A stretch of DNA of 64,000 bases, taken from contig ML986594.1 of NCBI GenBank assembly GCA_010094045.1, forward strand, positions 133,228-197,227, read 5' to 3'. Within the stretch, counting starts at the first letter, position 1. Every line of letters starts with the position of its first letter. This stretch comes from Lojkania enalia. Taxonomy: Eukaryota; Ascomycota; Dothideomycetes; Pleosporales. The notes under the pieces were generated by a model. That model made no database searches and was not told the DNA's origin. It was given only the letters and a program-made list of their open reading frames with translations. The translations under genes were made by a program, and so were the position numbers. Below, piece after piece: positions 56,685 to 64,000 of the stretch.

Positions 56685-58737
56685 TGTTTGAGTTTTGGTT
56701 AACTGCCTTAGTAGAAAGATTTACGCGAAATATCGCACGGAGAGCCAGACGAGGCGGCGAACGCTGAGTAGATAATTCACACTTCCGTCTGATGGAAAAT
56801 AGTACGAAGGATTGGAAGTGCGCCGACGAGGACAACGGCACGCTGGGTTCCCTGCTCTGAGGCGGTAATCATATATAATGCAAACCGCAAGTGTCGACAA
56901 GATGTTTGAATCTTTCTCGTTTCATGCAAAAATCCGAAGAGATGGCTTTTTTGAGTAGGATTGCGGTACACCCTAGGCAGGCTATGCATAGGTCTGCGGA
57001 AACTAGGACTCGGATCGTGACGACGGACTTAACGATGGACGATCGGGTAGACGAAGACTTCCAGCAATTGGGGACGGCAGGGACGCGAACTCTCTTGCCG
57101 ATGGGTAGCATGTCTAGATGATGCTGTAGAAAGGCCCGATACCTTTTTGGGCCCAGGACATGTGCGGTATGGCCAGGTGATGTAGAACTCAGCATGAACT
57201 CGGCAGATTTCCCGCTTCGGTCAGTAATAACATGCTACCATGCACTTGTAAGTGGCGTAGTTCAACTTGGCGAGACCCCGGACACTCTCCTCGCTGCGGG
57301 GCGTTCATCAATGGCTTGTTCTAGGCCTATTTTTATATGCGGGTGCGCCGGGCTGCACCTGAGACAGGCACGTGGCGATCACCGTCAGCACCTGCAATCC
57401 TCAACCGCGCATCTCCCGTCCCGTCACCCTCTGCAGCAGTCGATGAGACAAATGCCGATCTGCGCTACTTTTGTGACTTTAACAGGGCAGCCTAGCCGCC
57501 GCGCTCGAGAGAGGCTAAAAACAGCGACCGCCTTTCCCAGCTGCCTGCGGAACGCTCTGTTGCTTGTCTGGCTGCCCCCACCGAAGGCCATCTCTTGTGA
57601 TCACGACACCGCAAAGATCCCCGCCTGTACATGCACCGAGCTCGTATCGAACTCGCCCGAGGTCACATTCACAGTCGCTGGGCGGGCGGGATGCCATGAC
57701 ATCGGGTGCGCCCGGGAGCCCGCCAACCGCGAAGACGGCGGATTCTAATTCCCACAGGCCCTGGGCTCGGGCATAGGGCTGCAGCGCTATAATAGGCCAG
57801 GGCTGGAAAAGCTTCGTCTACGGCACGTACGTCGACGGGCCAGAATGCACGCGTCTAACCCTTTCGCTCTCACCGGTGTCCGGCCGGCGGCCACTCAGCG
57901 CGGCGGACAGTCCTAATTATGCCACCCACACCCTCACATCGCTCTGCGAATGCTCCGTCTTATCGCACGCTCTCTCGTTGACGCTCCCTCCTCCTCACTC
58001 AAATTAACTATGGAGGCCTCCGCACATCGATCTGCCCGCCCAGTCAGTCGGCCCCTACCACGTCACGGCTCCTTCCCGAACGCGGCCGCCGGCGTCACCG
58101 CCCTTTCCGATTTGCGTGTCTCAGGTCATTTGCCCTGCCCCCTCCTGGGAGTGAGCTCAATTCACCCGAAACGGCAGCGTATCCTGCCCGCGAACTCGAC
58201 GAGAACGTGCTGGACTGTCCATCCGTCCTGGAAGAGCGCCATGGCCACCAATCCCGCCCCGTCCTGCGGAATGCACAAGCTGCACCTGACATGACTCAGA
58301 TTGGCAGACTCTCTCAACCGCAGGCTCCTTGGCGGGAGCCGTGGGAGAGGCGTTGTCGAACAGTTGTCACAAGGACTTGAACATATCAGTCCTGACAATA
58401 CGAGTGTCTGGCTGCCTAAGGGCAAACACTGAGGTGTACAATGGCCGAGGACTCGCGTTCCCTTTCCTGCCCCTCCCGGCGCGTACTTCACTGCCATTGC
58501 CCTATTGTCTTGCTCTGCTACTATTGAGCTTTGCCGGCTATTTGTCTGCTTGCTCAATGGATGCTTGGACCATATATGACTCTACTCCCTTCCCCTTCGA
58601 GACCCTCGAAGCCTTTTCGAAGAGCCATAGGCCTGCTGCATTACTCACAGTGCTACCCGACACTGCTGCCTTGCTGTTGACCCAGACGTGCAATCCAGCC
58701 GCGCTTTCGGCCAAGCATACACTGGTTCAAGCACATC
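56685..58737. other. interval between F-box gene and hypothetical gene
   Basis: About 2 kb with only unsupported ORFs on both strands. Its distal part is the promoter or 5' UTR of the next gene. Confidence 0.5.
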
Positions 58738-59828
58738 ATGCCTCAACAAGCTCAGGATCCCTCGCGGCGCCGTAGCCGCACCGACGACTCCTTAGACCAG
58801 TTCTACGATTCATCATCGGACCACTCGGGGGGATCCGTAAGCCATATTCGACCGTAGACTTCAAGTCAAAGCTAATATCAAGGAGCCTTCAGGCAATCAA
58901 CACAACGGCGTATACCATGGTTCTTCACACCAATCCAACGGCTCAACATACACTTCATCCTCACCACACTACTACTACTACTACTACTACCAGCACCACC
59001 ACCAGAACCAAGACTCGCACCACCCATCGTCAAACTGGCGAGTCGTACCCCGCCCTAGGACTTCCGCACATCCAGACTCGCACCAAACGCCTCGGGGCCC
59101 CGCCTTCCCTCCTGACTTACCTGAGCCGCTGCATCCTAGGCACAGTCGCAGTTCTATGAGTCAATCCTACCAAGTCGGAAACGCAGCCTTCCATCCACGC
59201 CCGCTGACCCGGCAACCACTATCCACTACTTCATCATCCCCGCTCAATCTGGCCAGCCTCCAGCAACTGGATCGCCGGGCTGCACCTACGAACAGCATGG
59301 CGTGCTGGATGCAGGAACACCAGCAAGACGCTCCCTGGAACGGCGTCGGGCATGTACGAAACGACAATCTGCTGCCGCAGCATCGGAGGAGGAGAAGCGA
59401 AGGTGAGGATTCATAACTTAAGCTTATGATCATATGGAATTCGATATATGAAGCTCTCTGTTTATTTCACGGATGGGTATGGATTATCTCGCGATTAAGT
59501 ATCGAGGAAGAAAAAGCGGATCTTATACGATTTTGACGAGCCGACCTTTCGTAAGGTCGTCGAGGAGGCTGAGCAGGCATCGAGTTCCGCGACGTTCGAG
59601 GACGTGATGCAAGAGCTCGCTTACCGGTTTCGAATCCGCGATGCGGAGGGCGGGCGGATGGGGCTAGATTTTTGCGGCCGCAAGGCTGGGGTGTGTTTCT
59701 CATTGCTTGACATTTTATTTTTAAATATTTTTGTATTTTATTTGTGTTTTTTTGGAAGTTCGGCTGGGATGGGCGGGGAACGGCGTCGATTGATCGTGTA
59801 TTCGATAATTCAAGGGTGTGAGGTTTGA
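58738..59828 (+). CDS. hypothetical low-complexity protein with Tyr-run
   Basis: Proposed exons 58738-58836, 58883-59402 and 59500-59828 (315 residues). Junctions are in phase: the first intron is 46 nt with a GCTAATA branch-like site, the second 97 nt. The protein starts MPQQAQDPSRRRSRTDDSLD, has a run of seven Tyr encoded by a TAC repeat followed by His/Gln, then a Pro/Ser/His-rich central part, and a basic-acidic block SRKKKRILYDFDEPTFRKVV in exon 3. No known domain is recognised. The last 40 codons pass through AT-rich DNA and look non-coding; an alternative intron (GTGTGT after about 59690 to AAG at about 59758) would give a different end at 59821. The gene is credible, the 3' end is not certain. 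Confidence 0.6.
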
Positions 59829-62800
59829 ACGGCGGGTAGAGTAATGAACATTCATGATCTATTTCCGCTTGCTCTGTACTCCTCGCCGTGTGTACTTTTT
59901 AGGAGTGTGGAATTTCGCAGCGAGACTATACTGTCTAACTCTCTTGTATTCTTGTGACATGGATACAAATTCCATCGCAACTACACATTTCACATCTGCC
60001 AAGACCCATCGCCCTGTGCACGCCCAACAAAGATAAAGCACACAATCGACCTCCCCTGCACCACTCTCTAACCCTCACACCAAGTCCCGCATAAAACAAT
60101 ACACAACATCCAAACACTCCTCACCGCTCAGCGGGCATATAAAACAGCCTTGTCGCGCGGGGCTCGGAGGAATACACCGCCCGCAGGACTACAACACCAC
60201 GTGCCAGAGAGATATTGATAGTACATAATTCGAGAATGGGATTCGAGTGAAGGCGTGAGGCGGAGCTGTGTCCTCGGTCCAATGGCAATAACTAGGCAAA
60301 GTAAGGCACGAGCGGGGCTCGAAAGGGCTGCGGGACGGAGAATGTCATCGGGGGAATGTGTGTGGTTAGGGCATGGGCTCTGATGGATTTGATTACATGG
60401 AACAAGACATTGCTTGCACATGTGTTGATGTATGGGTATTTTTATTTTTATATTTTTTTTTTTTTTTTTTTTGGAATTCGAATATCGAGCTGAAGGGAGC
60501 TGCATGTGAGCGTGACAGACCGCACATATCCAACTCCAACTAGGGAAGATCGTCAAAGGTGATTAGTTATTCATATCCTTTACTCCCTACACACAATACA
60601 CCCGCCTATCTTCCAGCCTAACATGCCATATGCCCAACGCCTTCTCACAGCAAACACCCCCCCCCCCCAAATCCATAAACTGACGGAAAGAAGATGCATC
60701 CCCGGGACCTGCAACCCAAGCCACCGCCTCGCCCGCCGTCGCCCTTGCACCCGACACAACGGCATGCTAAGAGGGCGACAGTCGCCGGAGGCGAACCGCG
60801 CCATCTCTTCCCATTCGACCATTTGCCCGTCCCGCATCTCGCGCCGCTCTTCGCGCAACGGTTGGGGAGGGAAAACGGCCCAGCCACCGGGCCTGCGGCT
60901 GACACCGTCGTATCCCTACGGTAGGGCGAGGGGCCATGTTGCCCTTCAGGCCCACTGTGTGGTCTGTTCGTCCATTTGCGAATGTGACGGTGATTGCGAT
61001 TGCGCAACGCTATCTCACGGGGCGCGGCCTGCTGATCCCATCTCAAGGCGGGTAGATTCTTGTCACCTTGCACAGTGCGCTACGTGGTCTTGGGCGGGAC
61101 AATTTGATGGACAAAGCGGGCGGATGATACGCGGAACCGGCGCACAAGCTACCCTGTGCTCCATGCAGCCATGTTGTTTGCACGGACGTCCCCGGGGCCA
61201 GAAGCGGGGGGAAGGGGGGGAAGAAGGGGGGGGGGGCGGTCAGTGCGCGTAGCTTGATGAGACGACCAGCCTCACCGGTCTGGAGCGAAATGGGAGGATC
61301 GCGGCCTCCCGACACGCCGTCCGCGGTGCCTTTTTGCCGGTGCTTCGATCGGGAAGAGCGCTAGACTCGGTCTCGTCTAGAATATTAGGCAAAGGGAAGG
61401 ATTCGGTGTCCTGATTTTAGGCAAGCGGTCGTATCCATGGAGTCCGCCCATAAGACGGTACAAGTCGATGTGAAAGAATAGTGCCTGGGGCTCAATTGGC
61501 TATTATTCCTGGTCCGAAGTTAGCAAAAGTCCTGAAGGACTAGGGAAATAAAATTCGCGCATCGGCGTCGAGCGTGACGGGCCTGAGTCCTCTATCTATC
61601 CCGTTCCCTTATCGTGCCAGCGCGGGATGCTAGGCATGCGGTACACGTTCGCCATTGCGCAAGGTAGATGTAGAGTCGAATACTAAGGTGAAGCAGCCTA
61701 GAGGACGTGCCAAATGCGTGCTACTCGTCACTGTGCACTGCGGAGCGGCCCAATATGCACATGCTACCATTCTTTGCTCTAATGTTACTCGAAGATGTCT
61801 TGTGTAACGCGTAGTGTTGCTGTTAGGATGCGCAAGAAGCCTCATCAATGTTCAGGCTCTATTGTGACCTTCGTTATGAAGTCCATTAGGTGTCAGCAAA
61901 TCCTAACTGAAGCCCTCTCCAAAGGCCATCGCCAATTCAATCCGAGCTCGAATCTGCCTTGCGGAAAGCCTTGTGTGCGTATCCAATAGAACTACGATTA
62001 TCTTTCTCCTTGTAGGCAGTGCTCATTTTCGAAGTAAAATTTTCAGCCCCAGAGGCTGAGTGCCTTGTAGCAGCAATTCAATATATGACCCGCCTGTCTT
62101 CATGAGCACCTTGGTTTTGAAAAAAGGGTTTGCGCAAAAATTTCGACATGCATATCATTCTGAAATGTCAAACTTCGAATCCGCAATTCTGCGCCTCTTT
62201 GTTCACTCGCGATCGGCGACCGGTCAACCGAATCTGTCCGTCTCCGCGACGCTGGATGCATACGACCATCCCATTCCTGAATCACTCATCACCTGCTAAG
62301 CAACCTCGAAACAACATTTCGGTTGTTTGACCTATGCAAGCCTCTTTTTAGCCGACGGTGCCTCTGGAATAGTATTCGTGGACATGCTTTTTGGTAAGCG
62401 AGAAATATCTCCCTTGCCGTTATCCCAAATCGGCTGGTCCACCCGCCCTTCGCTTGACAGGACCTTTCGGCGACCCGCTACGCACACCGGTCAACACTGC
62501 CAGAGCAACTTCTGGGCTCAAGATAGAGCAGACATGTGACGGGTGTTGGTTAATGTAGGGCGACGAAGGGGACGCCGTACGTCTTCATCTTTCGTTGTTC
62601 TCATTGCACGACAGGGCTTTTGCTAATAATGCACCAGTGCGTTCAATCCTTCAGACCCTCGAACCTATCCACTTGTCTTTCGTTGAGCGCCGGTGTTTCC
62701 GTGAAAGCGGTCCTTCTTTTTAAACAGGGCGACCAAACGGATCTCCCAATGGCTGGCTCCAAATTGCTGATGGGAATACATGCTTCGAGCGGCCGAATAT

Positions 62801-63189
62801 TCGTGCCTTCTCCCCCTTTGCCTGATTGCAGGCAATAAGTATACCCGGTGATTCTTCAACGATTCGCCGCCCGGTCTGATGCCAATATGCTGTTCCTTGT
62901 CGACTATCCTTTGTTGGCGCGCGGCGTTGTGTGCTTTGTGCGGACGAGTCTCGTAGCGCGATGGGTTGAGGACCATCTATCCTGGAGTGTCGTACCATGC
63001 GGTCGTTGTCCACCAGGACTAGAAGCATTCCCTCATGCAATGGAGTCTCTTTTTCGCGGTGCGATCTTGGGTAGATAAGTGTCCTGCACTCGCAGCTGTG
63101 GACATCGAACGCAGATATTACGGACGAGCTCCCCTACGTGGCAAGATGCGACTGTTCGAGAAACACATCCACCTGACGCTCCAGTTAGT
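59829..63189. other. gene-poor interval
   Basis: About 3.4 kb without a convincing gene. It has a T-run near 60453-60472, a C-run near 60659 and a G-rich stretch near 61210-61235; GC-rich ORFs at 60.6-61.3 kb open on both strands and show no domain. The distal part is upstream region of the truncated gene. Confidence 0.5.
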
Positions 63190-64000
63190 ATGGACCAATC
63201 CTCTCCGAATTCCCATTCAGAAGCTCCATCTAATAAAGTCAGACTCACGTGTCCGAACCACGATAGCAGCCCCTGCTCACAAGGCTCGGGCAAACACAGT
63301 GACAAGGCGCCCACTACAATTGTGCTTGGGGCTTCTTCTTTTCTCGACGGGTCGGAGCTGAAGCTCAGCTTGCGTGACACTGCTTCCAAAAATTTAGAAC
63401 AAGCGCAGTCAGCGCAAAACAATTACCGGGAATCACCACACCGCTCAAGGATCCGAAAACGTCTTGGAAGATTGTTGCCAAAGTTCTCCAGACTCCCATC
63501 TCTTACAATCAGCTTGTGGTATACAACCCAACAGTCACAAGAGCTGCAAATACCTACATATCCAGTGGAACTTGAAGAGCCTCGAACTACCTGTGCGTGG
63601 GAATTACAAGGCCAGACTAGCGATTCTTCTTCCTCTATAGACCACATGTCGAACAGCAGCTCAGCTCAGCATTTCAATATGCAACCTAGGCACTTGAACT
63701 CCGGAGAATTTCAGGGACCGTTTCCCGCTCCCTACCATGATTACCAGCAAAGTATGATTTCGACTGTGAATCATATACCTACGACGAACTCGTACGTGCC
63801 AGACCAGTATGTCATCTCGCCAATCACATACGACGGACGCTGCATCACAACCGATGATTCTACGACGTCCGCAGTCAGCCCCAGGAGTGATGTTGGCTAC
63901 ATTAATTCCTCACTAAACCCCTTCCCTCCCTATGATGCGTCTCTGCGTCCATCAGGCGGTACTCTTGAATACCGTCCCGGGTTCAGCCCTGTGACATCTT
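63190..64000 (+). CDS. hypothetical protein, truncated by the window end
   Basis: From the ATG at 63190 (MDQSSPNSHSEAPSNKVRLT) the frame stays open for all 270 codons to the edge, and is probably continued beyond it. The C-terminal part seen here has clearly protein-like, Ser/Pro/Tyr-rich content (YHDYQQSMISTVNHIPTTNS and YVPDQYVISPITYDGRCITT, then SAVSPRSDVGYINSSLNPFP), as is common in disordered regions of fungal transcription factors. No domain is recognised. The frame is also open some 37 codons upstream, where an additional 5' exon could join, and the other plus-strand frames are also fairly open around 63420-63600, so an intron in this part is possible. Confidence 0.5.
   Translation, partial: MDQSSPNSHSEAPSNKVRLTCPNHDSSPCSQGSGKHSDKAPTTIVLGASSFLDGSELKLSLRDTASKNLEQAQSAQNNYRESPHRSRIRKRLGRLLPKFSRLPSLTISLWYTTQQSQELQIPTYPVELEEPRTTCAWELQGQTSDSSSSIDHMSNSSSAQHFNMQPRHLNSGEFQGPFPAPYHDYQQSMISTVNHIPTTNSYVPDQYVISPITYDGRCITTDDSTTSAVSPRSDVGYINSSLNPFPPYDASLRPSGGTLEYRPGFSPVTS

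Noticed and set aside
1..64000. CRISPR arrays, prokaryotic operons or insertion sequences
   Set aside because: None seen; spliced genes and short introns show nuclear fungal DNA, and the only tandem repeats are contiguous 40-bp hairpins without unique spacers.

Overview
The window is nuclear DNA of a filamentous ascomycete (Pezizomycotina). Reasons: spliced genes with very short introns of about 46-66 nt carrying CTAAC-like branch sites; fungal-only families (Zn2Cys6 and AflR-like regulators, a cAMP-receptor-like GPCR, a HET-domain relic, a 2EXR/F-box-like protein, a CPC1/GCN4-type bZIP); and conserved ascomycete housekeeping genes (DBP4, DBP10, RPA2, MED19, RAD10, MDM1). A class such as Leotiomycetes is possible but cannot be settled from the sequence. 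Exon-intron models below were built by hand from splice signals, phase and family similarity.

Layout. 0.9-9.7 kb: cAMP-receptor-like GPCR (-), MDM1-type sorting nexin (+), short-chain dehydrogenase (+). 10-17.5 kb, accessory block: an eight-exon (-) gene for a zinc finger / P-loop GTPase / RING / patatin phospholipase fusion, divergent from a tail-anchored GTPase gene with a 15-nt first exon, followed by a small CIA30-domain membrane protein. 17.7-20.8 kb: AflR-like Zn2Cys6 regulator (-) and a 2EXR/F-box-like protein (+). 23.7-25.0 kb: a CPC1/CpcA bZIP gene with a two-uORF leader. 25.0-30.9 kb, decayed DNA: 40-bp hairpin tandem repeats, a HET-domain pseudogene with RIP-like stops and a degenerate tRNA-Lys(CTT).

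31-35.8 kb: DUF202 membrane protein, then RPA2 (-) and DBP10 (+) sharing a 265-bp divergent promoter. 35.8-41.8 kb is a long, partly GC-rich interval with no convincing gene. 41.8-44.0 kb: Zn2Cys6 regulator. 46.0-49.4 kb: divergent DNAJC8-like (-) and DBP4 (+). 49.9-50.4 kb: uncertain small ORF. 51.8-54.8 kb: divergent MED19 (-) and RAD10/ERCC1 (+). 55.2-56.7 kb: F-box protein. 58.7-59.8 kb: low-complexity hypothetical protein. 63.2 kb to the edge: an open, truncated gene.

Functional themes: core RNA/DNA metabolism (two ribosome-biogenesis DEAD-box helicases, RPA32, Rad10, Mediator, spliceosomal J protein) arranged as head-to-head pairs, interrupted by regions with self/non-self or defence-like features. 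The strongest candidate for a poorly described system is the divergent patatin-RING-GTPase / tail-anchored GTPase pair at 10.0-15.8 kb.
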